The notes: generated from the sequence alone by a model not told the origin. A DNA stretch of 45,390 nucleotides from Clostridia bacterium (GCA_017624735.1 JAGAMK010000035.1:1-45390); one strand, 5' to 3'; shown: positions 25,016 to 34,305, counted from the first letter of the stretch. Translations and numbers: made by a program.

Positions 25016-26275
25016 CTATTTGGTTGTTTCCTCGGGGAGTTCCTGTTTTTCAGAAAGGAAATCACGGAGAATTTCTGCGTTTTCATCCAAATCCATTACG
25101 AGTGAAGCACCAACACCGGGGATGTTTTCATCATGCCATGTGTTATCAGCAGGAATTTGTTGTTGAACGATGTCATATGTGTACAATTTCTTTACAAGAG
25201 CATCTGTACCCATATTGAGAATCTCTCTGGAGTCAAGATTTGTTTTAACAAGAGGAATAATCTTTTTTGCAAGACTGTAAAGCTCGTCCATGCTGAGCGA
25301 TTTTGATTTTTCAACAATGGCAGTAATAACTTTTCTCTGTCTCTGTGTTCTCATAAAGTCAGAATCAAGTTTTCTCATTCGACTATACCACAAAGCTTGT
25401 TCTCCGTTAAGGAGAATGTCTTCGCCGGCTTCAATCGGGACCAACTTTTCACCATTATCCGACCACTTTGAGTATCGGCTTTCTTTTTCGGTTACATCAA
25501 CATTGATGCCACCGATTTCGTCAACAATTGTTGTAAAAATCTCAAAATCGACCATTGCGTAATAGTCAATATCAACCTTGAAATTCAATTCAAGAGTGTC
25601 TGTAAGAGTCTGAATTCCACCGTTAAAAAATGCGGAGTTAAGTTTTGATTTTCTGTTCTTACCTGCAATCTCAACATAGGAGTCACGAAGAAAGGATGTG
25701 AGTTTAATCTGCTGATTTTTATGGTCGAGAGTAACAAGAATCATAGTGTCCGAACGAGATTCAGTTTCACCTTCTCTTGCATCCACACCGACAAGAAGTA
25801 TGTTAATTTGAGCATTGTCTTTATAAAGAAGAGAGGAGTCAATGTGATTGTTTTCACTTAATTGCTCTTCTGTATCAAATGATGAGAGCAGGTCTTGGAG
25901 TGTTTTGTATGCAAAAAGTCCTAAACATGAGCCACCAACAAGCACTATACAAAGAAGAATAATTACAGTGTTTCTGAAAATATGACGTTTTTTCTTTGGC
26001 TTAGACTCTTCACTATTTGTGTCACTATAAATATCATTCACGTCGTCATAGTTTATTTCCTGACGGACACGATTTGTAAAAGATGGTGTGTAGTTTACTT
26101 CGTATTCTTCAGCCTTTGGAGATTGAGTTGGCGTATATGTGTTTTCAGGGAAATATACGCTATCGTCATCTGATTCGCCAGAAGAACTATATATGTCTTC
26201 AAATTCATCCTTTTTGGGAGAACTACTAAAAATATCCTCAAATTCATCGTCGTTTTTAAAACGATTAATTGCCAT
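25016..26275 (-). CDS. LytR-CpsA-Psr (LCP) family cell-wall glycopolymer ligase
   Basis: This is a 419-residue membrane protein. A long cytosolic N-terminus (about 1-100), rich in acidic residues and Ser, has two copies of DEFEDI(F/Y)SSS. One transmembrane helix (about 103-125) precedes the extracellular LCP domain: NILLVGVDAREGETESRSDTMILV, SFLRDSYVEI and DFMRTQRQRKVI contain the conserved Asp/Arg residues that bind pyrophosphate and polyprenyl lipid. LCP enzymes attach teichoic acid, capsule or other polymers to peptidoglycan. The ATG at 26275 follows AAGGTGA; the GTG at 26284 lies in that site. First gene of a minus-strand series with GH51, zinc-ribbon and deacetylase genes. Confidence 0.92.
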   Translation of the reverse strand: MAINRFKNDDEFEDIFSSSPKKDEFEDIYSSSGESDDDSVYFPENTYTPTQSPKAEEYEVNYTPSFTNRVRQEINYDDVNDIYSDTNSEESKPKKKRHIFRNTVIILLCIVLVGGSCLGLFAYKTLQDLLSSFDTEEQLSENNHIDSSLLYKDNAQINILLVGVDAREGETESRSDTMILVTLDHKNQQIKLTSFLRDSYVEIAGKNRKSKLNSAFFNGGIQTLTDTLELNFKVDIDYYAMVDFEIFTTIVDEIGGINVDVTEKESRYSKWSDNGEKLVPIEAGEDILLNGEQALWYSRMRKLDSDFMRTQRQRKVITAIVEKSKSLSMDELYSLAKKIIPLVKTNLDSREILNMGTDALVKKLYTYDIVQQQIPADNTWHDENIPGVGASLVMDLDENAEILRDFLSEKQELPEETTK

Positions 26276-26399
26276 TTCTTTCACCTTGAATTTTCATAAT
26301 ATATACAAAATATTGTACAACATTTCTGTGTAAATCACAACATATTTTTGAAAATATTAGGGTAATTTGAGAAAAAATTAAGAAATAATAATGTTTTAC

Positions 26400-26428
26400 T
26401 TGAAACATAGCAAGAAAATATGTATAAT
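26400..26428 (+). promoter_or_regulatory. Promoter of the Nudix fusion gene
   Basis: TTGAAA at 26400-26405, a 17-bp spacer, TATAAT at 26423-26428. Confidence 0.8.
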
Positions 26429-26485
26429 AATAAACAGTTTTAGTTTTGTTGGTGTAAAATCACCAATGTATTCGGGAGAAAAAAC

Positions 26486-27226
26486 ATGTTAGGTAAGTAT
26501 GTAAGGGTAAGAGTTACCCGACCCATGCACTCCTTTGACAAAGAGAGAAATCTCTCTTATGACCTGAATTTTGGTATGGTGGAAAGTGGTATAGATGCAC
26601 ATTCACCTGTCAAGGGTGCTTATATTATGGGTGTAACACACAGAGTCCGTGTTTTTGAAGGACGTGTTATCGCTGTAATCAAAAGAAAAGATATGGGCGG
26701 AATATTTTTGGTGGTTGCACCAAAGAGTAAACGCTATATAATTCATCAGATTGAGGATGCTGTAAGCTTTGCCGAAGAAGAGGGAACTTACGAAATTTCT
26801 TGTCTGTACGAAAGCTCATGTGGTGCGATTGTTTATCGTGTTATCAACGGTGAAACAAGATTTTTGCTCATAAAGAATAAACGCAGTGCTAACTGGGGAT
26901 TCCCTAAGGGACATATTGAACGTGGTGAAAACGAAAAAGAAACAGCCTATCGTGAAGTATTGGAAGAAGCAGGGATAAGAATTCGTTTCTTGCCTGATTT
27001 CCGCTTCCGTTCAGAATATTCGATTCAGGGAAAAATTGAAAAACAGGTTGTTATTTTCCTTGCAACAACTGATGATACAACAACCAAAATCCAGCGTGAG
27101 GAAATTGAAGAATATCTCTGGCTTAAATTTGATAAGGCTATGAATTCTCTTAAATTCCCAAATGATAAGCAAATGCTTCGTAAAGCCAATGACTACCTTT
27201 TGAATATGGAGGCACAAAATGGTTGA
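26486..27226 (+). CDS. Nudix hydrolase with pyrophosphatase-like N-terminal domain
   Basis: This is a 246-residue cytosolic protein. Residues about 1-100 (GKYVRVRVTRPMHSF, LNFGMVES, AYIMGV, GRVIAVIKR, LVVAP) resemble a shortened inorganic-pyrophosphatase-like domain seen in Clostridia. Residues 108-240 form a Nudix domain with the complete box GHIERGENEKETAYREVLEEAGI (142-164), which binds Mg2+ and cleaves nucleoside diphosphates linked to another moiety. WGFPKGH recalls bis(5'-nucleosyl)-tetraphosphatases. GGGAG precedes the ATG. The downstream membrane protein start overlaps its last codons by eight bases. The identity of the N-terminal domain is from memory; the fusion may release and act on related phosphates. 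Confidence 0.82.
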   Translation: MLGKYVRVRVTRPMHSFDKERNLSYDLNFGMVESGIDAHSPVKGAYIMGVTHRVRVFEGRVIAVIKRKDMGGIFLVVAPKSKRYIIHQIEDAVSFAEEEGTYEISCLYESSCGAIVYRVINGETRFLLIKNKRSANWGFPKGHIERGENEKETAYREVLEEAGIRIRFLPDFRFRSEYSIQGKIEKQVVIFLATTDDTTTKIQREEIEEYLWLKFDKAMNSLKFPNDKQMLRKANDYLLNMEAQNG

Positions 27227-27716
27227 ACAGATAGTTAATAGTATAATGACTTTTTTGCAGGATAAAATTCCTGAAGAATTAGTGGCCTTTGTGATTTCCC
27301 TTTTTCCTGTGCTTGAATGTCGTGGCGGTATGATAGCAGCCCGACTTATGGAAATCCCATTCTTAAAGGCGTTTTTACTTTGCTATGTTGGTAATATGTT
27401 GCCAATACCATTCATCATTCTTTTCATAAGAAAGATTTTCGATTTTCTTAGAAGATTCAAATTCTTTGAGAAGATTATCGTAAAGCTTGAAGCAAAAACA
27501 GATAAGAACAAGGATAAGATTTTGAAATATAAGTCTTGGGGTCTTCTTCTTTTCGTTGCAATTCCACTCCCCGGTACAGGTGGTTGGACAGGTGCTTTGA
27601 TGGCAGCGTTACTTGATATAAGATTTAAAAGAGCGTTACCAATTATTGCACTTGGCGTGTTGATAGCAGGTTTCATAATGTCGGCACTTACATACGGACT
27701 TTTCCAGATGAACTAA
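27219..27716 (+). CDS. Small multi-drug export family (COG2426) membrane protein
   Basis: This is a 165-residue protein with about four or five hydrophobic helices. FPVLECRGGMIAA near the N-terminus and FVAIPLPGTGGWTGALMAALLDI near residue 108-130 are the family signatures of COG2426/PF06695, named small multi-drug export proteins though transport has little direct support. GGAGG lies seven bases before the ATG, inside the preceding gene; the eight-base overlap implies translational coupling. Confidence 0.85.
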   Translation: MVEQIVNSIMTFLQDKIPEELVAFVISLFPVLECRGGMIAARLMEIPFLKAFLLCYVGNMLPIPFIILFIRKIFDFLRRFKFFEKIIVKLEAKTDKNKDKILKYKSWGLLLFVAIPLPGTGGWTGALMAALLDIRFKRALPIIALGVLIAGFIMSALTYGLFQMN

Positions 27717-27726
27717 AAAATAAAAA

Positions 27727-27758
27727 TGAAGGACAGACTAAAACGTCTGTCCTTTTTT
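27727..27758. terminator. Terminator between convergent genes
   Basis: AAGGACAGAC-TAAAAC-GTCTGTCCTT (27729-27738/27744-27753) is followed by TTTTG. It ends the Nudix operon and possibly the alanine racemase gene from the other side. Confidence 0.88.
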
Positions 27759-27801
27759 GTTTTATAATTGTAGCGAAGTTTCGGAATTTTGCGCTTTGCA
27801 C

Positions 27802-28941
27802 TTATTCTAAGACCTTTCCGTCTTTGATATAAATTCGTTGCACTCGTGGAGTGAACAAGCAACAAACTTCATAATTGAAGCGATATTCGGGGTCAGAAAT
27901 ATCTTCAACAGTAATTGTTTCTTTACCCTGTGTGCCGATGAGAGTAACTTCGTCTCCGATTTTGATATCGGGCATATGGGAAGCATCAATCATAAACTGG
28001 TCCATACAAATTCTGCCGATAATCTTGCAACGGACACCATTGACTAAGACCTCACCCCTGCTTGAAAGGTAACGAGGATAACCGTCGGCATAACCTACGG
28101 GCACAGTAGCAATTTTCATATCTTTGTCAGTAACAAAGGTGGAGCCGTAACTAACGGTGAAGCCTTTTTTTACGTCTTTTACAAAGGAGATACTACTTTT
28201 GAACTCAAGGGCAGGGTAGAGAGCAATTTCTTTACTGACGTCGTTTGACGGATAAAGTCCGTAAGCCATAATACCACAACGGACCATCTCACCTGAATAT
28301 CCATCCAAATCAAGGACGGATGCACTGTTGTACATGTGACGAATTGGAATGGAATAGCCTTCATCTATGAGCTTATTTGTGAAATCAAGGAATTTCTTTT
28401 TCTGATTTTCAGTGAAAGATTTATCTTCCATATCTGCACAGGCAAAGTGTGTGAAAATACCTGTAATATTAAGTCCTTCAAGGTCAAAAAGGGATTTAAC
28501 TTCACCATAACCGTTTTCATCAGTCTGGAAGCCGATTCTGCCCATACCTGTATCAATTTTAATGTGAACATCGGCTTTTTTGCCAATGCTTATTGCCGTA
28601 GCGGAAAGTCTTTTTGCGGTGTCGGCATCAGCAACTGTACAGGTAATGTCATTTTCAATGGCAGAAATGTAATCCTGAATGAAAATCTGACCTAAAATAA
28701 GGATGGGTGTTTCAATTTTATGCTGACGCAATTCAAGTGCCTCATCAATGGCAGCAACACCAAAAAATCCAACACCCGCTTCTTCCATGGCTTTTGCAAC
28801 TTCAATAACACCATGACCATAGGCATTAGCCTTGACAATGCCCATAACTTTAACACCGTCACCGAATTTTTCACGGACAGTGCAGATGTTTTTCTTGATG
28901 TTGTCAAGATTTATTTTTGCGTAGACTCTTTTTGGTATCAT
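27802..28941 (-). CDS. alr: Alanine racemase
   Basis: This is a 379-residue PLP enzyme converting L-alanine to D-alanine for peptidoglycan. VMGIVKANAYGHG contains Lys37, which forms the internal aldimine, and SYGSTF near residue 265 holds the catalytic Tyr on the other face. Length and both domains (TIM barrel, then the C-terminal beta domain) match the family. GAGG lies seven bases before the ATG. It is transcribed divergently from ktrB with 143 bp between starts. Confidence 0.96.
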   Translation of the reverse strand: MIPKRVYAKINLDNIKKNICTVREKFGDGVKVMGIVKANAYGHGVIEVAKAMEEAGVGFFGVAAIDEALELRQHKIETPILILGQIFIQDYISAIENDITCTVADADTAKRLSATAISIGKKADVHIKIDTGMGRIGFQTDENGYGEVKSLFDLEGLNITGIFTHFACADMEDKSFTENQKKKFLDFTNKLIDEGYSIPIRHMYNSASVLDLDGYSGEMVRCGIMAYGLYPSNDVSKEIALYPALEFKSSISFVKDVKKGFTVSYGSTFVTDKDMKIATVPVGYADGYPRYLSSRGEVLVNGVRCKIIGRICMDQFMIDASHMPDIKIGDEVTLIGTQGKETITVEDISDPEYRFNYEVCCLFTPRVQRIYIKDGKVLE

Positions 28942-28976
28942 AATGTATCCTCGTATTCACTGAACAATTAATTTTA

Positions 28977-29005
28977 TTGATATTAAAGTATTTTTATGCT
29001 ATAAT
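28977..29005 (+). promoter_or_regulatory. Promoter of the ktrBA operon
   Basis: TTGATA at 28977-28982, a 17-bp spacer, TATAAT at 29000-29005. About 70 bp of very AT-rich leader follows; I see no riboswitch-like conserved core in it. Confidence 0.8.
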
Positions 29006-29084
29006 TTATTATATCAATATTATAATAGAAAAAAATTGCAAAAACAAGTGAAAATCGAATTATATACATTAGGAAATTTGTTTT

Positions 29085-30443
29085 ATGAAGAAAAAGTTTA
29101 TTAATTTATCAACAACGCAGATTATAATGCTCAGCTTTTTAGCGGTAATATTTATTGGCAGTTTGATTCTCACTTTGCCCATAAGTACCGTAGAAGGTTC
29201 AAGAGTGTCATATTCGGATGCGTTGTTTACGGCTACTACCGCAACATGTGTAACAGGACTTGTAACCTTGCCCACAGTTACTACTTGGAGTTTTTTCGGA
29301 CAGGTGGTAATATTATGTCTTATACAATTAGGCGGATTAGGCGTGGTTACGGTTGTTTCTGGTTTTATGATTGCGTTACACAAAAAAATAGGTATTACAG
29401 ACCGATTATTGCTTCAGGATGCATTTAATCTTAATACTCTTTCAGGTCTTGTAAAATTTGTTAAAAAGGTAATAACGGGAACAATACTTGTTGAAGGCAT
29501 TGGTGCATTGCTCTATATGACAGTTTTCGTGCCGGAATTTGGTGTGCGAGGTATTTGGATTTCAATTTTCAATTCAGTTTCTGCATTCTGTAATGCGGGA
29601 ATTGATATAATAGCCGAAAACAGCTTGTGTAATTATGCTCACAACCCAATGATTAATTTCACAACCTGTATGTTGATAATAGTTGGTGGAATTGGTTATA
29701 TAGTGTGGTGGGATTTAATCCGCGTATTGTCCCTTATAAAAAAACAAGGATTGCAATGCTTTAAAAGACTTACTATGCACAGTAAGATTGCAATTTGGAT
29801 GACGGTACTTCTTATCCTTTCCGGGACACTGGCATTCTTTGTTCTCGAGTATAATAATCCCCTCACGATTGGCGAGGAAACACTTTTCAATAAATTACAG
29901 ATATCATTTTTTCAGTCCGTTACAACAAGGACAGCAGGTTTTGCAACTGTGCCACAGGAAAATCTGACAAATGCTTCTGCAATGGTTTCTATGATATTTA
30001 TGTTTGTAGGTGGCTCACCGGTTGGCACGGCGGGTGGTGTAAAAACAGTAACGATTGCCGTATTGCTAATTACAGCATCTTCAATGATAAAGAACAAAAA
30101 TGAAATTACTGTATTTAACCGTTCAATACATCAAAAAGCCGTAAAAAAGGCAATCACAGTATTCAGTATGTCTTTCACAATTATGATGGTATCGTCAATT
30201 CTCCTTGCGTTGGTTACAGATGCACCTCTTGTTGACATCCTGTATGAAACAGTAAGTGCTACTGCGACGGTGGGACTAACACGTAATTTGACCGCTACAT
30301 TAAATATATGGGGTAAGTTAATTATAATTGTTACAATGTATCTCGGACGAGTAGGACCTATATCTTTAGCACTTGTGCTTAATTCAAAAAAGGAAAAATG
30401 GAACACGGTAAAAACACCGTATGAAGAAATTAGCGTGGGTTGA
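29085..30443 (+). CDS. ktrB: KtrB/TrkH-type potassium translocating subunit
   Basis: This is a 452-residue membrane protein with four M1-P-M2 repeats. The four selectivity-filter segments are readable: TATCVTGL, SAFCNAGI, TTRTAGF and TATVGLT, each with the conserved central Gly. It forms the K+ channel-like translocator (Na+-dependent in characterised KtrB). The length is nearer KtrB than TrkH. The KtrA gene follows 22 bp after its stop, giving a complete ktrBA system. Confidence 0.92.
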   Translation: MKKKFINLSTTQIIMLSFLAVIFIGSLILTLPISTVEGSRVSYSDALFTATTATCVTGLVTLPTVTTWSFFGQVVILCLIQLGGLGVVTVVSGFMIALHKKIGITDRLLLQDAFNLNTLSGLVKFVKKVITGTILVEGIGALLYMTVFVPEFGVRGIWISIFNSVSAFCNAGIDIIAENSLCNYAHNPMINFTTCMLIIVGGIGYIVWWDLIRVLSLIKKQGLQCFKRLTMHSKIAIWMTVLLILSGTLAFFVLEYNNPLTIGEETLFNKLQISFFQSVTTRTAGFATVPQENLTNASAMVSMIFMFVGGSPVGTAGGVKTVTIAVLLITASSMIKNKNEITVFNRSIHQKAVKKAITVFSMSFTIMMVSSILLALVTDAPLVDILYETVSATATVGLTRNLTATLNIWGKLIIIVTMYLGRVGPISLALVLNSKKEKWNTVKTPYEEISVG

Positions 30444-30465
30444 TTTCTTTCAGGAAAGGAATAGT

Positions 30466-31116
30466 ATGAAAACAAATAATTCTTATGCTGTACTAGGATT
30501 GGGCAGATACGGATATGCTGTTGCAAAGGAGCTTGTTGAAAACGGTGCAGAAGTCCTTGTAGTGGATTCAAATGAAGACCTTATCAACGACGTAGTTGAT
30601 GAATTCCCTATTTGCAGATGTGCAGATATAACTGATGCCGATGCAATCAAACAGTTGGGCATGGCAAATATAGATATAGCAATTGTGGCAGTTGCAAGTA
30701 ACCTTGAAACAAGTGTGATGGCGACTACATTGTGTAAAGATATGGGTGTAAAAACAGTAATCACCAAATGTGCAAATGAAATGCAGTGCAGAATTTTAAG
30801 CAAGGTAGGTGCGGATAAGGTTGTATTACCTGAATACGAAGCAGGAACAAGATTGGCGAAAAACTTATTAAGTTCAGGCTTTGTAGATATTCTTGAATTG
30901 ACAAGTAATGTTTCCCTTGTTGAAATAGATGTTAAGCCGGATTGGGTAGGGAAAAATCTGATTGAACTGAATTTGCGAAAAAAATATTCAATTAATGTAA
31001 TTGCTATTCAGCAGGACAATAATGTTACAACTGAAATTGACCCGAATAAACCACTTGAACAAACAATGAAACTTATTGTTGTTGCAAATCGTAACAAACT
31101 TGAAAAGATGAGATAA
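30466..31116 (+). CDS. ktrA: KtrA regulatory subunit (RCK)
   Basis: This is a 216-residue cytosolic protein with a single RCK-N domain (YAVLGLGRYGYAVAKELVENG, a Rossmann nucleotide loop, about 7-27) and an RCK-C domain (about 135-216). It forms octameric rings that gate KtrB according to ATP/ADP or c-di-AMP. The ATG at 30466 follows GGAAAGGA; the frame is open back into ktrB but that start is unsupported. Confidence 0.92.
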   Translation: MKTNNSYAVLGLGRYGYAVAKELVENGAEVLVVDSNEDLINDVVDEFPICRCADITDADAIKQLGMANIDIAIVAVASNLETSVMATTLCKDMGVKTVITKCANEMQCRILSKVGADKVVLPEYEAGTRLAKNLLSSGFVDILELTSNVSLVEIDVKPDWVGKNLIELNLRKKYSINVIAIQQDNNVTTEIDPNKPLEQTMKLIVVANRNKLEKMR

Positions 31117-31121
31117 AAAAG

Positions 31122-31157
31122 AAAGTACTTAAGGAAAACTCCTTAAGTACTTTTTTT
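31122..31157. terminator. Bidirectional terminator shared by ktrA and trkH
   Basis: AAAGTACTTAAGGA-AAAC-TCCTTAAGTACTTT, a 14-bp perfect stem followed by TTTTCC. The trkH stop codon (31143-31145) lies inside the stem. Confidence 0.92.
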
Positions 31158-32588
31158 CCATGTTGATGGTATAAACAGTATTATCATAGGAAGCACCTCA
31201 AGTCTTCCTATTAACATGTCCGTTGCAAGAACAAGTTTTGTCAATACAGATAAATTACTGAAGTTCTCAACAGGACCTACCAAAGATAATCCGGGACCAA
31301 CATTGTTTATGCAGGTTATAACGGAAGAAAATGTTGTTGCGAAATCAAGATTATTAAGAGAAACTAAAAGCATTGAAACAGCAATTACCATCATATACAC
31401 CACAAAATATATACAAGTAGCTGAAGTTGTTTCTTTGTCAAGTGTGGCATGGTCGAGGCGAAGAGCTTGCACTTTTCTTGGGTTAATGGCACGTTTTAAT
31501 TCTCTGATACCTGATTTAAAAAGAATAATAATTCTTCCGACTTTTAATCCGCCACCTGTTGAACCTGAACAAGCACCAATAAACATTAAGGTAATTATAA
31601 TAAACTGAGAAAGAATAGGCCAATGATTAAAGTCAGCAGTTACAAATCCGGTTGTAGTGATAATGGACACTACCTGGAACCCTGCTTGTCTTAAAGCGTT
31701 GCCGAAAGATGTGGCAAGAGGCATAATGTTTACTGTGATGATGCCTATTGATATAGCAACAATTCCTATATAGGTCCAAAGTTCTTCACTCTTGAATGCA
31801 CGTTTGAATTGCTTGATGATAATAAGATAAAAAAGATTGAAGTTAATACCAAAGAGAAACATAAAAAAGGTGCAAACTATTTCGATTGGTAAACTGTTAT
31901 ATGCTGCAATACTTGCGTTTTTGACTGAAAATCCACCTGTACCTGCCGTTGCAAACGCAGTTGTAACACTGTCGAACAACGGCATTTTGCAACAAAGCAA
32001 AGCAATTATTTCTACCACGGTAAAAACGGTGTAGATAATGTATAAAATACGTGCCGTTACAGTTGCTTTAGAAACAAGCTTGCCCACACTTGGACCCGGT
32101 ACTTCGGCACGCATTATGTGCATTGATTGCATATCCTTTTGTGGAAGAAATGCAAGAACAAACATAAGAATTCCCATACCGCCAATCCAGTGGGTAAAAG
32201 CACGCCAGAAAAGTAAGCTTTTAGGCATAACTTCAATGTTTGTCAGTATTGTTGCACCTGTGGTTGTAAACCCGGAAACTGTTTCAAAAAACGCATCAAT
32301 TATTGATGGTATTTCGCGAGAAATAACAAATGGGAGTGCACCGAAAAATGAAAGGAGAATCCAGGAAAGTGAAACAATAACAAAGCCTTCACGGGCATAA
32401 ATGGTGCGCTTTTTTGGTTTTGTGAGACTCATCAGTGCGCCAATACCCAACAAAAGACCTATAACTATTAAATAAACAAGAAGTAAATTTTCTTTGTAGT
32501 ACAAAGAAACGAATAACGGTAAGCAGAGAAATGCAGCTTCTGCCCACAAAAGTCTGCCTACAGTTTTTAATACCATTTTATAATTCAT
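31143..32588 (-). CDS. trkH: TrkH potassium uptake protein
   Basis: This is a 481-residue membrane protein, longer than the KtrB nearby because of two additional N-terminal helices typical of TrkH. Filter segments SGFTTTGATI, TAFATAGTGGFS, STTTGFVTADF-like (IITTTGFVTADF) and INNVGPGL are visible. ACSGSTGGGLKVGR is the conserved intramembrane loop. It begins 11 bases after the trkA stop, so trkA-trkH is one operon that converges on ktrBA. Confidence 0.92.
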   Translation of the reverse strand: MNYKMVLKTVGRLLWAEAAFLCLPLFVSLYYKENLLLVYLIVIGLLLGIGALMSLTKPKKRTIYAREGFVIVSLSWILLSFFGALPFVISREIPSIIDAFFETVSGFTTTGATILTNIEVMPKSLLFWRAFTHWIGGMGILMFVLAFLPQKDMQSMHIMRAEVPGPSVGKLVSKATVTARILYIIYTVFTVVEIIALLCCKMPLFDSVTTAFATAGTGGFSVKNASIAAYNSLPIEIVCTFFMFLFGINFNLFYLIIIKQFKRAFKSEELWTYIGIVAISIGIITVNIMPLATSFGNALRQAGFQVVSIITTTGFVTADFNHWPILSQFIIITLMFIGACSGSTGGGLKVGRIIILFKSGIRELKRAINPRKVQALRLDHATLDKETTSATCIYFVVYMMVIAVSMLLVSLNNLDFATTFSSVITCINNVGPGLSLVGPVENFSNLSVLTKLVLATDMLIGRLEVLPMIILFIPSTWKKST

Positions 32589-32599
32589 TTATTTTCGCC

Positions 32600-33958
32600 T
32601 TACTCAAAAATTTCGTTAATACTGCTGATGTGGTTTGCTTTAGTAACAACTACAACACTGTCATCCTTTTCAATGCAGTCATTACCACTTGGGAAAATAA
32701 CCTTGTAGTTTCTGATGATACAAGCAATAAGAGTATCATGCTTGATTTCTAAATCTTTAAGTGGAACATCAATGCCACGGAAATCTGATGAGATTTTGAA
32801 TTCAAGTGCCTCAATCTGACCGCCAACAAGCTTGTAAAGTGTTTGAACGCTTGATTCTTCACCTGAATTTTCAAGAGCACGGACGTATCCGATAATTCTG
32901 TTTGCTGCGATTTCCTTTGAAGAAACGGCACTGTCCATACCAATGCTTTCAAGTACTTCGTAAGAAACACGATTTACTTTTGCAATAGTTTTACCAACAC
33001 CAAGAGAAGATGCGTACATTGCGGAGATGATGTTTTCTTCGTCGATTGTAGTGAGAGCTACGAAAGCATCTTGATTTTCAATACCCTGTTCAAGTAAAAC
33101 TGCACGGTCAGTACCATCTCCATGAACAATATGGGCTTGAGGTAGCACTTCGCAAAGATGTTCGCATCGTTTTTCGTCCATCTCAATGATTTTAACGTTA
33201 TATCCACCGGTTTCAGAAAGCTGACGTGCTAGGTAATAGCCCAATTTACCACCACCGGTAATCATGATGTCTTTTGTGCGATGCTTATAAATCTTAAGTT
33301 TTTTCATAAAGCTTACAAGGACACCACGAGGAGCAGTAATATGAATTCTGTCGCCTGCAAGGAGAGTGAAATCACCATGGGGGATAATAACCTCATTTTT
33401 ACGTTGAACTGCACAGATGAGAATTCGTGTATTGAAGGAGTTAAAAATATCCAAAAGTTTCATATTACATAATGGATTACCTTCACTGAGCTTGATTTCA
33501 GCAAGGTCAACAAGACCACGATAGAATGTTTCAATGTTGATAGCGTTAGGGAAACGTAATACCTTTGCAATTTCATTTGCAGCGTCAAACTCAGGGTTAA
33601 CAATTAGATTAAGTCCTAATTCGTCCTTGAAGAATGGTGTCTGTTTAAGGTAATCGGGATTTCTGACTCTTGCAACTGTGTGTTGAGCACCAACTTTTTT
33701 TGCCATAAGACAACACAAAATGTTCAATTCATCAGATGATGTTGCAGCAATAAAAAGGTGGGCATTATCAACACCTGCTTCTATTTGCACCTCGTAACTT
33801 GCACCATTTCCACAAACACCCATAACATCGTATGAGTTTACCATTTGTTCAAGGATTTTTTGGTTTCTGTCAATAACAACTATGTCGTGGCCTTCCATTG
33901 AAAGATGCTCAACAAGTGTTGCACCGACTTTTCCGTCACCAACGATTACAATATTCAT
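32600..33958 (-). CDS. trkA: TrkA potassium uptake regulatory protein
   Basis: This is a 452-residue cytosolic protein with two tandem RCK units. The first starts NIVIVGDGKVGATLVEHL (residues 2-19) and the second has DIMITGGGKLGYYLARQLSETGG near 230, each with a GxGxxG nucleotide loop and an acidic residue at the end of strand 2. RCK-C domains follow each. It gates TrkH in response to nucleotides. GGAG precedes the ATG. Confidence 0.93.
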   Translation of the reverse strand: MNIVIVGDGKVGATLVEHLSMEGHDIVVIDRNQKILEQMVNSYDVMGVCGNGASYEVQIEAGVDNAHLFIAATSSDELNILCCLMAKKVGAQHTVARVRNPDYLKQTPFFKDELGLNLIVNPEFDAANEIAKVLRFPNAINIETFYRGLVDLAEIKLSEGNPLCNMKLLDIFNSFNTRILICAVQRKNEVIIPHGDFTLLAGDRIHITAPRGVLVSFMKKLKIYKHRTKDIMITGGGKLGYYLARQLSETGGYNVKIIEMDEKRCEHLCEVLPQAHIVHGDGTDRAVLLEQGIENQDAFVALTTIDEENIISAMYASSLGVGKTIAKVNRVSYEVLESIGMDSAVSSKEIAANRIIGYVRALENSGEESSVQTLYKLVGGQIEALEFKISSDFRGIDVPLKDLEIKHDTLIACIIRNYKVIFPSGNDCIEKDDSVVVVTKANHISSINEIFE

Positions 33959-34118
33959 AATTTTTCTCCAAATTACAAAAAAGATTAAAATATACCAAAT
34001 AATATATTACCACAAATAATTACGATTTACAATACAGTTGACCATACTTTATTTTTGTGATAAATTATGTGTATAGGATGAATTTGAATTTGTCGATTTG
34101 TTTGAATGATGCGTTGTT

Positions 34119-34305
34119 GCCTCCCTCTGACGAGGGAGGTGGCACGAGCATAGCGAGTGACGGAGGGAGAGATAGGCTTATATGTTTACTAAATCTCTCC
34201 CTCAGTCTCACTTCGTTCGACAGCTAAGTCTCGCCTGCCGGCTCGGTCGGTGCTTCTGCTTTGCAGAGGTCTCCACCGGAGACCCGCACCTCGTCAGAGG
34301 GAGCC
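34119..34305. repeat. MITE-like inverted repeat, copy 1
   Basis: Outer ends CTCCCTCTGACGAGG (from 34121) and CCTCGTCAGAGGGAG (to 34303) are inverted copies. An inner pair GGAGGGAGAGAT/ATCTCTCCCTC lies at about 34162-34203. It contains an extra segment of about 75 bp (34222-34285) with its own hairpins. No gene lies in 33959-34382 apart from this element and the trkA upstream region. The 53 bp at 34121-34173 match 37131-37183 exactly in inverted orientation. Confidence 0.8.

Noticed and set aside
28942-29084. c-di-AMP (ydaO) or K+ riboswitch in front of ktrB
   Set aside because: The leader is about 70 nt of low-complexity AT-rich sequence, too short and without conserved GC helices.
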